Origin: Ornithodoros turicata | Taxonomy: Eukaryota > Arthropoda > Arachnida > Ixodida > Argasidae | DNA: 64,000 nt | Direction: 5' to 3' | Assembly (NCBI RefSeq): GCF_037126465.1 | Contig: NC_088201.1 | Span: 124,694,324-124,758,323, forward strand | Part shown: in pieces, positions 27,501-39,500 of the stretch | Layout: every line of letters begins with the position of its first letter | Position numbering within the stretch: position 1 is the stretch's first letter | Position numbers and translations under genes: made by a program | Notes under the pieces: generated by a model | Seen by the model: the letters and a program-made list of their open reading frames with translations, nothing else | What the model was told of the DNA's origin: nothing | Databases searched by the model: none

Positions 27501-30500
27501 TTTCCAACGGTTCTCACAGAACAAGTGTATATCCCAGACATGCGAAAATTTTTGTTAGCGTTCCCCATGTGCTAGTAAACAGGGAGCCGTACCTACTTTT
27601 CCAACAAGGTAAGCAGGGAACGCGGAATAAAATCACAAAAGTTGCACAAACGGCGACATTTGGGCCCGACTTTAGAGGGCGAGGGAGAGAGTTCTTTCCC
27701 ATGCCCTGCTTAACTTATGCTGCATAATCCTCGGATGACATAAAAACCACATTGGTTCGTATATAGAAGCAAGCACGCGCGAAAAGAGAACGAAAACCTG
27801 TGGTATGGTTTTCTCGCCAGGCGCAAACTCTGAGGTGCTCTAAAAACACATGGAATCAATATTTCGAGTCGGGACATTCGGTACGATTAATCTGACAGTG
27901 TCCCCCACACACTCTATTTTTTTAAAACATATTGGTGATGGTCGATTGACAACCTTGGACCATTCCCCGTGGAATGACCCAGCTCAAGTCAGCCATCATG
28001 GCTCACGCAGACCCTACCAACTGGGTTGACATCGTTCTCCTCGGAGTCCGTTCTGCCATCAAGCAAGACCTCTCGTGCAGCAGTGCTGAGCTTGTATTTG
28101 GCACCACCCTTCGACTCCCGAGCGAATTCTTCCATCCGTCAGCTCAGCCCTCCACAGCCGCGCCCGAATACATTGATCGCCTCCGCCATACCTTCGCTCA
28201 GATTCGTCCCACGGATACCCGTATACCCTCCAACCGCCCGCATCACGTTCCCCACGAATTGGCCACGGCGTCTCACGTCTATCTTCGAACGGATGCCACG
28301 CGGAAGTCCCTTCACCCTCCATATTCTGGTCCGCACCTCGTCTTGTCCCGTTCACCCAAGCATTTCACCATCACGGTAAACGGCCGTAAGGACACAGTCA
28401 GCATTGACCCCCTGGAGCCCGCCCACGTCGACAACGAGCGCCTCGCCGCGGCTGTCTTTCCCTTGACGACTCCTTCTCCGCCGAAGGCCAAACACGTTCG
28501 TTGGTCGGATGTCTCTTCGCCGTCTCTGGAGGGGGGGGGGGGCTATGTAGCATATCGTCAGCATCGACAATGAGGAAGATAGGGCAGAGCGCGCGACATA
28601 TAGCAACCTAGGCGGTCCCGTCCAATAAACCAGTTGTTGTTGTCACTCGGGCCGATCACTTCATCCCTCTCGGGCTCCTACTGCCTTCACGGAACATCCC
28701 GCGCAGTCGCGCCTCCGCGTTCCTTCTCTACTGGAAGCACCAATATTAGAAATATTAGGGTGGTCGCATTATGAACAAGTTCATCAAGAAAATGGGCTCA
28801 CCTGATCACATCCGTATGACGCACGTAGATTCTTGTCGCGCGACGCGGCACAGCAGGGCACTACTTCGGGCACGTGGACAGCTCACACGATTTTAGCCTG
28901 CCTGCGCACACAGGCTCAACATGCGATGACATACCAAAATGTCGCGCGCACCTTCCAGGCACTCGTTACCGTGCCAGCCGCACAGAAAACTAGATAGCCG
29001 GAACACAGGTGCATAATATAACCCTCCGGTTGGGGCCATCTGTTTTATATCAATGGTCGCTCGTTTCTGCAAGGTTGCAAGTCCGAGAAATTGGGTCACC
29101 TTGAAGATGTGTTCGAGCCATCTGTTTTATATCGAAACGCGCTTTATGGCAAAACTCTGCGGCGGACCCTAGCGAAAAAAAAAATGTTGCGCACGTTTCA
29201 AGGTGAGGTGGCTTTCTCCGAGAAACTGGGTCACCTCGTAAACCATGTTTTCCGAGGCCGCGCGTATCAAAACCAGCGATCACACAACGCTATGCGAGCA
29301 CCTGCTCATTGCCTAAACAAGCTTTCTGTAACCAAAAACAAAGGGTTCGCTTATGCAGTTTCCAAGAAGTTCCAAATGTCCTTTGCAGCTAACGGGCGCG
29401 CGCTCGGGCGTGATTGTGTAAACAAAATCGCACCACCCTCCAAGCGCGCAATTGAGTTCCGTCCGACGGTCGGCTGTGGGTCAAGCGCACGACGAGGAAA
29501 GTACGTCTCACTGTATTGTCTTCAAGATGAGGCGGTAACAGTTGTTCTCATTTTCAGTTCATTCGGTGTGCGTAGAAACTGTGAAGTCTTCTGTTTTCGA
29601 AAAGTCGGATAAACCCGGTGATGGGGACATTGTTCCGGAGAATGAAAGGCTGGACGTGTTGCACTTACGCAAGGTCGACATGGGGAGGCGGTATAGGCGG
29701 AACTCCTGATGGAAAGCGATTCACAGATGAAGGGTTGCAAGAAATGCGTGAATTACCGGATCTGAAACTGGAGAAGAGACTCATGGATGGATCGCCCGAA
29801 ATCATCTTTACTCACGCGAAGTGACACGTCCCAACGAGACCAGCGAAAGTCTGCGTGTCCCTTATGTAATCACAATAGGAACAATCCGGGGTAGTTGGTA
29901 TAGGTTCATGATGACGAATAGCAGCAAGAAGACAAGGGCAGGGTAGAAGGAGACAGGACAACTGCAGACTCTAAACTGAAGTTTAATCAAGGAACACAGC
30001 GTCTTAAACGCTAACATCTAGGTCACTGACTATCACAAAAAATGTACAGGGAGGACAAAGGTTTATGCTGCCTGCTGGGAGATAGCACTCAACACCTTGT
30101 CCATGCCTAGAAAATCTATTTCCACATCTGCCAATGTGACAGAAGGGGAGCTGACACATCTGGCTTTACACGTGGCAATGAGAAATGCCTCAATTATCTC
30201 CCGCATCAACTGATCTTTATGAACTGCTAGCACCTCGGTCTGATTGGAAAAAGGCATACATTTAAAATCATGGCAATGGACGCTCAAGTCACCAGATGGG
30301 GTTCTTCCAAGTGAAGAGGCATGTTCCATAAGCCTAATGTTAAGGCATCTACATGACTGACCAACATAACATCTGCCACACTGAAGCGGTATGCGGTAGA
30401 CGATATCAAGCTTGCAATCCACGAATGGCTGTCGATGTTTCATATTACATTCTAAAGGCCTTTTTGGTACATTTATTCTTGCGCACAGAGACTGCAATTT

Positions 30501-33500
30501 CAACGGAGCAGTAAAGACAGCATTCACTCCACTTTTCGAAGCCACTTTTTTTCAAATTGTGAGTACCCTGTGGATATACGGGATGGCTACTGTCCTACCA
30601 CTTAGCCGGTCTGCCCTAGCGGGTGACTGATTACTGAACTCCCTTTGGAGGATTTTCGCAGTTGACAGCAACACTTGCTCAGGGTAGCCCGCATTCCTCA
30701 TTTTAGAAAGTTGCATCTGAAAACTGGAGGTGGCAGTGTGCACACAGGACTTAATGAGAGAAGATCTCATAGCCGACTTAACTATTGCCCTCTTGACCAC
30801 CTTGGAATGAGCTGATCCATAAGGAAGCAAGCCCTCTTTTGTTCTAGGATTAGACCTCCAGCATGTATGATGTGGCGTTTTCTCCAAGTGTAAGTCCAAA
30901 AACTGCAAGACATCCTTTCTAGGGAGCTCAGACGTCAACTTGAGCCCTTCGGCACAGTTCCAGAACACATCCAGCACTGCCTCAGCTCCTACCTCAGAGG
31001 CTTCATCGTAAAACACTAAGAAATCATCCACGTACCTAAAGACATGGCACTGGCATAAGTTGTTCAACTCCCCCTCAATGCGTTCGAACATTTGCCAAGA
31101 AACATTTGCCATATGTAATCATCAGTAAAATAAATTCATTTCCTGTTTTAAGAGAAAAAAATGCCGTGCGGTGTGATGGATAAGGAAGCAATATAGATAA
31201 GACTCTAGCATGTATTTATTTGTTAAGAATACTTCTGACATTAAAAATGTCATAGAAGGAATGGCATACAAGGTAACAAGTAATACACTGAACAATTGAA
31301 CAGTGAGATGACATATAGTTCTAGCTGAATATGAATAGGAAGGTTATAAAAAGACTAAGATATTGCTTATTCATCGACTAAGCGAGTATAGTTTGTGGAG
31401 AGGATAACACGCTTTCTTAAAGCAATTTTATATCATATCCCAAACGTTCTGCGCGATCAAACAAGTCAGAGCATTATGGAAAGAAGAACACCGCTCTCCT
31501 TTATACGTACAAATGACGGCGCGTGCAAGCTGCAATACCATAGCTTGTTTCGGTTTATTCAAACAAGTTCTGGCATTTAGTACTGTGCGTTGTGGTGAAG
31601 CGTGGGACATGTCGAGGTAAATGACGCGTATAATGGTGCAGATTTGTAAGAAACACTGAAGAGATTCAATGATGATAAGAGATCCTCCGACATAAGAAAA
31701 GGGATGAGCAGCGACTTGACAACTGCAAAAGTGCGTGGTAAATAAATACGCGTATTTTCCAACTGTGTGCCGTGTGAGATGAATCAGTTCGTAGGCATAC
31801 ATTTCGTATGCAAACGCATGCTGGCAGATTTACAACGCCTAAACAACTTTTTAAATGGACACGGAGAAGAGAGTGATTTTAGTGACATTTTGAGAGCTAT
31901 TCCCGTGCGGAGTACTCATAAAATAAGACAGTTTGTGAGATACAAGTTCGAACTGCTGGAGCGATATAGGAACGGAGAACCCATCAACGAGACAATCATA
32001 AATGCCGGGTTTACCATCCCCGTAGTGCGTGACTACTGGAAAAAGAACCACACGAGCTTGGACATTACCTTCGTCGAGAGAAAGCAACGTATTCGCTCCG
32101 CATTAGAAGCCGTCCTCGCTAAAGTGTTGTGAATAAAGGACACCGTGTTTACCACAAACAAAATGTTTTCATCATCTTTATTGATTTTAGCAGCGAGATT
32201 ATTGGTGGGAAGCGTATGTTTGTGACAAAGTTCGCACGAAATAAATGCGGGAATGGAGCAACCACTACTTTTATGATATAAAACAAATCCCCCTCGCGAA
32301 CACGAACTACGCGCGGTAAGCATATTGCCCCCATTGGGTAGATAGAAGGTATCTAGTGATAGCGCGAAATCTTCATTGTTTACGCACAAATATCACTAAT
32401 CTCGATGAAGTCCTAAAGAGGTCGGACTACGAAGACACTGTACCTGTAGATATCTTTCAAGCTCTCCTCCTGCTACGCGTGTTGGCCTATCGGTGGAATC
32501 AATGTTGTTGTTGTATGATTTACGAAGCGAGCGGCCGGTTTATCTTTCCAAGGATTGAGTGAAATGGGTACAGCGCTTTCGGCAAATAAACGTTTATTTG
32601 CATCACAAATCTATGGATGACCTCAATGTGCGTAAACAATGAAGATTTCGCGCTGTCACTAGATACCTTCTATCTACACAATGGGGGCAATATGCTTACC
32701 GCGCGTAGTTCACGTTCGCGAGGGAGATTTGTTTTATATCATAAAAGTAGTGGTTGCTCCAGTCCTGCATTTATTTTGTGCGAACTTTATGTCACAAACA
32801 TACGCTTCCCACCAATAATCTCGCTGCTAAAATCAATATAGATGATGAAAAGATTGTGTTTGTGGTAAACACGGTGTCCATTATTCACAGCACTTTAGCG
32901 AGGACGTCTTCTAATGTGGAGACAACACGTTCCTTTCCCTCGACGACGGTAATGTCCAAGCTCGTGTGGTTCTTTTTCCAGTGCTCACGCACCACGGGGA
33001 TCGAAAACCCGCCATTTATTATTGTCTCGTTGATGGGTTCTCTGTTTCTCTATCGCTCCAACAGTTCCAACTCGTATCTCACAAACTGTGTTATTTTATG
33101 AGTACTCCGCACGGGAATAGCTCTCAAAATGTCACTAAAATCACTCTCTTGTCCGTGTCCATTTAAAAAGTTGTTTAGGCGTTGTAAATCTGCCAGCTTG
33201 CGTTTGCATACGAACTGATCCATCTCACACGGCACACAGTTGCAAAATACGCGTATTTATTTACCGGGTTTCGCACTTTTGCAGTTGCCAAGTCGATGCT
33301 CATCACTTTTTTCATGTCGGAGGATCTCTTATCATCCTTGAATCTCTTCAGTGTTTCTTAGAAATCTGCACCATTACACGCGTCATTTACCGCGACGTGT
33401 CCCATGCCTCACCACAACGCACAGTACTAAATGCGAGAACTTGTTTGAGCAAGCCGAAACAAGCTATGGTATTGCAGCATGCACGCGCCGTCATTTGTAT

Positions 33501-36500
33501 AAAGGGAGCGGTGTTCTTCTTTCCCTAATGCTCTGACTTGTTTGATCGCGCAGAACATTTGGGATATGATACAAAATTGCTTTAAGGAAGCGTGGTATCC
33601 TCTCCACAAACTAAACTCGCTTAGTCGATGAATAAGCAATACCTCAGCCCCTTTTTCTAACCTTCCTATTCATATTCAGCTAGAACTATGTAATCTCACT
33701 GTTCGGTGAAAGTGTGTTTCTTCATACTCAGCTTGGGATGAGTCTTCTTTTTTTAAGATTGATTACGTGCGAAGCTTCACTGCATGGCATTGTTTAATTA
33801 GCGTTAGAGCGTCAGTGTGTCTTGAGCTTCACCACATAGCAACACTATGCTTTTGTCATTCTGTTTGATTTAGTTAATTTGATGTGTTGAGGTGCAACGC
33901 ACGCTGTCTAAACTAAAAACGAGCCCAAGCTCTATAGGGTTTATTGATCATTCAAATTCTTTTTCTCTGCACAGCATCAACTACCGATATTTTCTCGATC
34001 ATGTGCTTCTTCCTGCTCAGCTTTTTTTATTTCGAACGCGTGCTGGCTTCCCTGCTCAGCATCACGATGAGTTTTTTGCACTCTGTTTAATAATGTTCTT
34101 GTTTTTTGTTGTGGGTCTGTGACAAAATTTGTTCTTAAGAATGAACCCACTCCATAGCACCATTTGCCATTCTGCTCGATTGAAATCAATTTTTCGGATG
34201 AAGTGCAAAGCACACACACACACACAAAAAAAAAACAGTCCTAAGCTTGTTCCCATGGTTGGGCTTCACCTAACGCAGGTATGCAACCGGGTGAACCCAA
34301 CTTTACTCGTGTAGAGCGTGTTTTGAGATGTGTACATCGTAACCTGAACACGTTTTTTTTTCAACTGTGTCTATGTGAACAGCAGGAGGAGGCGGCATGT
34401 AAGCTGTTCAGCCTTCTAACGCTGGGTCTCTAGAAGTATGAACCAGTTGGATAGAAATGAGTCACCAATGCAATTGACTTTTTTTTTCGCACTCGCGACG
34501 CAGCTGTCCATCTTTGGAAAGAGGGTAATCACAAGTGGCTCCACCTCTTGCTTCTTCGGCGCTGTCAGAGTGTGTGAAAAAGTTTCACTGTGAACCAGTG
34601 AGCAGCCGGATGGATGCATGGGCTGATAGCAGTTGGAGCCTACCAGCCCCAGGCTAAATCTATCTTATGGTAAAAGTTCCAATATCCCACAGTTAAACTT
34701 ATATTATCTCATCTAGAGATTAGAGGGAGTGACCAATAGCAGTTGGGTCCAGAGATGTGTGGAAGTGACCAATTGCAGTTGGAGCCTGTTAGGGAGCTCT
34801 AGACATAAGTGACCAATGAGAGGCTTGTAGTCAGATGGGCCAATGAGCAGACCGCTTGCAGTTAGATGAACCGATAGCAGTTGGTGTCTATCGAGGGAGC
34901 TGAGTGACCAAAGAGCTCAAGAGATGACCAGATAGAATTATGGACTAATGATCTCTCTGATGCAGCTGTACCAACCCATGCTCTACGATGATGCTGGACC
35001 AGGAGGCTGTTGTACCAAATAAAGGTTGAAATCAACAGTTGTCGTGTGTCTTGTCTGAAGCCGCTGCATTGTGGTTTAGGAGCGACAAATGCGTGCTAGC
35101 CAATCACTGTTCAGTAGGCTTAGCGTGAACCAATCAGGGGTAGCCATCTATAGGGTTCGATGTGAAGGGACAATCGGTAGGCTTAGAGTGGTTTGGCTTA
35201 GAAGTCGGTAGGCTTAGAATGGACTAATCAGCATCAAGTAGGCAGAGCTGGTGAAGAGTTGCGCCGTCTGGTGTCAGCGGGCTTGGAACGGGCCAGCGAG
35301 GGCCAATTGGTAGCGGCCAATTAGAGCTTTTGAAAGTCTGGTAGTGTGATCAGTAGGTTTAGCGTGGACCTGCTTAGAAGTCGGTAAACATAGAATGGAC
35401 TAATCAACGCGAAGTGGGTGGAGCCAGTAAAGAGTTGCGCCACGAGGTAAGTAGCGTGGACCAATTAGGGCCAGCCGTCGGTAGGCTTAGAATGGACTGA
35501 TCGGTGTAAAGGGTCAGTCAGTAGGCTTAGAATGGACCAATTAGTGTAAAGTAGATGGAGCTAGTAAACAGTTGCGCCATCTGGTGTCAGTGGGCTTAGA
35601 ACGGGCCAGCGAGGGCCAATCGGTAGTAGCCAATTAGAGCGTTTAGAAAGTCTGGTAGAGTGATGACTAGGCTTACCGCGGACCAGCTTAGAAGTCAGTA
35701 GGCTTAGAATGGACCAATCAACGCGAAGTGGGCGGAGCCAGTAAAGAGGTAAGTTTGGACGTATGAGACAAAGCTGCAGTGGAGTCGCTGCCTCCTGGCG
35801 GGCGCTAGTGAATGTTATGTTCAGCGGGCTTAGAACGAGGGCCAGGGCACTGGTGAGGGCTATGTTCAGCTGGCTTAGTCGGCCAATCAGTGGGCTTAGA
35901 ATGGGCCAGCTAGGGCGAATCGGTAGGGGCCAATCAAAGGGCTTAGAATGGACCAATTAGTGGGGCTCAGCGATCAGCATGCACCAATCAGCATGAAGTG
36001 GGTGAAGCCAAGTAATTAGCATAAAGGGGCAGAGCTATGGTGAACCAATCAAAGATCAGTAGGCTTAGCATGGGCCGATCAATGTGAAGTGGGCGGAGCT
36101 AATGGCGGCCAATCAGATAGGTTTGGAATTGGCTTGTGTTGGCTTAGAACTGGATTTTCGCTTAGAATTGGATTATAATTGGATTAGAATTGAATTGGAA
36201 TTGGATTAGAGAAAACTCTTGGCTATAGGACTTCTAGTTATACTACTCCCGAAGAGAGGGTGCAACTACCATGATGTGCAATTACCTACAATGAATTGAC
36301 TCACTCTTTAATTAGGGAATTTGAGGCAAAGGCGAGATAATAGAATGGGAGACACTCCTTCTTGAAATACATTCCATTTTCAAAGAATTCTGAAGCGCGT
36401 AAGTTCTTTGAGATTTCCATCGCCAAATTCTGCAGTGGAAATGAGCCGAAACCAAAATCGCGCTGATTGGGAGCGCAGGAAGCACAGCGCTAATTCCACA

Positions 36501-39500
36501 TGAAAAGATCAGTGCTTCGAAGCGACGGACATGATTGGGGCTGGTGCTGATCTGCTAACCAGACCAATAGCGAAATTCGGCGATGGGTACTTCACAGTAC
36601 GCGCTCGTGTCAAAACTTTTAAAAGACAGAATGGCTTTCAACGAGGATTCTCACCCACACCGCTAGGTCGCTTTTTCCTGAGATTTCCAAAGAAAAACGT
36701 TAATTATTTCATTTTATGTACTACGGGGTTTCCTGCTCATTTTAATTCAGTGGTCACTGAATTTAATCCCAGCACTACGCAATTTAATCCAAGCAACACG
36801 TGTAAATGTATTACATATTATTCTGTCATGGAAATTGTGACGACTGAGACTTTCATGAGTACGCCAAGGCGTGGTGAGTTTATGACTAATGATCCAACAA
36901 CTCCTGGTTTTCGCAGTGCCATGCGTATTCTATGACTGCCTTTTGTCATTATCACATTTAATGACTATTGATATGTGCCATGCCTTGTTGTTATGGGACT
37001 ACCGCTGCTTCAGACAGTGTCATACAGTGTTTTGTGGCTGTCGACGGCCGTTATGACATTCCATGACTATTTTCACGACATACCAGACGTAGTGGTTAGG
37101 ATGATCGCTTTCCACGCCGAGACTGGGAGGTGACACGGGTTCGAATCCTGTGACCATCTCTGCTGTGTGAGGTTCTCCCTGGGTTTTCCGAAGACTTTAT
37201 TGACGAACATCGGGACAGTTCCCCGTGATTTCGGCCTAGGACGCACACTAACCCCTGTCCCCCACTCCTTTCTGCTGCCTTCTCTCCATCTGTCCGCGTC
37301 TGTACGCCGCTCATAGCCGTGCCATACAGTGTTTTGTGAATACCGACGGTCATTATGATATTCCATGACGACTTTGATGACATGTGCCACGAATCGATTA
37401 TATGGGACTACCGCTGCTTCAAACAGTGTCATACAGTGTTCTGTGACCACCGACGGTCACTGTGATATTCCATGACTATTTTCATGATATCTGCCACAAA
37501 TTTATTTTGTGGGAGTACCACTGTTTCATAGAGCGTCATGTAGTGTTTTATGACTACCGATGGTCATTATGACATTCAATGGCTATTTTCATGACATGTG
37601 CCATGAATCGATTTTATGGAACTACTATTTCCAACAGTGTGGTACAGTGTGCCATGACTACCCACGGTGATTATGACATTGCACGGCAATTTTCATGACA
37701 TGTGACATGAATCGATTTTGTTGGACTACTGGTCCTTCAAACACTGTCATACAGTGTTTTATGACTACTGATTACTGATGGTCTTGATGACATTTCATGA
37801 CTATTTTCATGTGTTCCATGAATCGATTTATGGGACTACTGCACTTCAACACTGTCATGCAGTGGATTGCGACTACCGACAGCTACTATGACATTCCATG
37901 ACTATTTTCATGACATGTGCCACGAATCGATTTTGTGGGACTACCACTGTTTCAGAGTCACACAGTGCTTTATGACTACCGACCGTCATTATGACGTACC
38001 ACGACTGTTTCCATGACGTGTGCCGCCAATGAATTTTGTGGGACTACCGCTTCTTCAAACAGTGTCATACAGTGTTTTGTGACTACCGACGGTCATTATG
38101 GCCTTCCATGACTATATTTATGATATGTGCCATGAATGAAGCTTATGTGACCACCGCTCTTTCAAACAGTGCCATACAGTGTTTTGTGACTACGATGGGC
38201 ATTATGACATATCATGGCTGTTTCCATGACGTGTTCTATGAGTCAATTTTATTGGACTACCACTTGTTCAAACACTGTCATATTCACATTCTATGACTGG
38301 TCATGATTCGAATTTATGCAGCTAGCGCTGCTTTACACAATGCCATGCAGTTTTATTACTGCTGATGGGCACTCAGATATAATAGATAGTCATAAAACAC
38401 CGTATGACACATTCTGAATCAGTTGAGTTGCATCGAGTCGGGCAATGGTAGATGTCATGAAAAATCGTGGAATATCATAATGGCCGTCTGTAGTCATAAA
38501 ACAGTTACAACACTCTAGGAAGCATTGGTAGGTGGATAAGCCGAGTCATACACAAATCATGAAAATAGTCATGAAATGTAATGAATACCAGTCGTAGTCA
38601 GAAAGACTGCGTCACAGTATTTGAAACTGTGAGTCCCACAAAATCGATTCAAGGAACATGCCATGAAAATAACTACAGAACATCATAATGACTCTCAGCA
38701 GTCATAAAACACTGCATGACACTGTTTGAAACAGTGGTAGTCCCATAAAATTGATTCGTGGAACCTATAATGGGAATAGTCATGGGATATCATAATGGCG
38801 GTCGATAGTCATAAAACACTGTATGACACTGTTTGAAACATTGGTAGTCCCACAAACTCGATTCATGACACATGAAAATAATCACGGACTGTCATAATGA
38901 CCGTCGGTAGTCACAAAATACTGTATGATACTGTTTGAAGCAGCGGTAGTCCCACAAAATCGATCCATGTCACATATCATAAAAATAGTAATGGAATGTC
39001 GTACTGACCGTCGGTAGTCACAAAACACTGGATGACACTGTTTGAAGCAGCGGTAGTCCCATAAAATCAATGCACGGCGCATACATGAAAATAGTCACGA
39101 AATGTCATAATGGCAAAAAGCAGTCATAAAACACCGCATGACACTGCAAAAACCAGGGCTTTTATCTGTAGTCAAACTCACGATGCATTGGCGAAATCAT
39201 GAAAGTCCCAGTCACGACAATTTCAATGACTGAATACATGCGAAATACATTTACACGTGTTGCTTGGATTAAGTTGGATGGTGCTTGTATTAATTTGACT
39301 CACCACTGGATTACATTGAGTGACCGATGGATTAAAACGAGTGTGAAAACTTGTAGTCACATTGTAGTAATATACTGTCATCGACAGCATGTCAGCCGGG
39401 TCGTGTGACTCGACTGCGAAAACGACATTTCTCCTGCTCACACAGGTTTTCTTTTAAATAAGAAAAGACTATCCTTGAGATTGCTGACACAGAGCGAGGA

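Larger units (their letters stand above)
21616..28681 (+). mobile_element. Ty3/gypsy LTR retrotransposon with nested insertions
   Basis: LTRs at 21616-21751 and 28546-28681 (136 bp each, about 9 mismatches). A 5-bp target duplication TGCCT lies at 21611-21615 and 28682-28686. A polypurine tract (about 28528-28542, mostly G) precedes the right LTR. Domain order is gag, protease, reverse transcriptase, RNase H, integrase with a GPY-like C-terminal module. It carries a gag insertion, a frameshift near 24808, a stop in integrase near 25587 and a 2.16-kb palindrome at 25819-27980. It is not autonomous. Confidence 0.9.
29880..31112 (-). mobile_element. Penelope-like element, 5'-truncated
   Basis: Minus-strand coding: reverse transcriptase C-terminal half, then GIY-YIG endonuclease, then a 3' UTR from about 30060 to 29880. 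That order is specific to Penelope-like elements. The upstream half of the RT is missing at 31112. Confidence 0.82.
31297..33706. repeat. 2.4-kb inverted repeat with ORFs, origin unknown
   Basis: Arms 31297-32389 and 32617-33706 are inverted copies of about 1.1 kb, with a 227-base spacer. The outer ends carry ATAGTTCTAGCTGAATATGA and its complement. I see no clear target duplication. Each arm holds the same set of ORFs (described separately), intact in the left arm and broken in the right. It could be a fold-back transposon, or a piece of a larger element or viral integration that was duplicated in inverted orientation. Confidence 0.75.

Noticed and set aside
26711..27568. 285-codon minus-strand ORF as a transposase
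   Set aside because: Runs through the palindrome arm and centre, and no catalytic motif of any transposase class is visible. Mentioned only as an ORF of the palindrome.
29091..29612. 173-codon plus-strand ORF
   Set aside because: No recognisable domain; lies in locally repetitive sequence; composition not clearly coding.
36996..39060. CRISPR-like regularly spaced repeats
   Set aside because: Units are directly adjacent without unique spacers, the genome is eukaryotic and the arms are inverted; it is a fold-back transposon.
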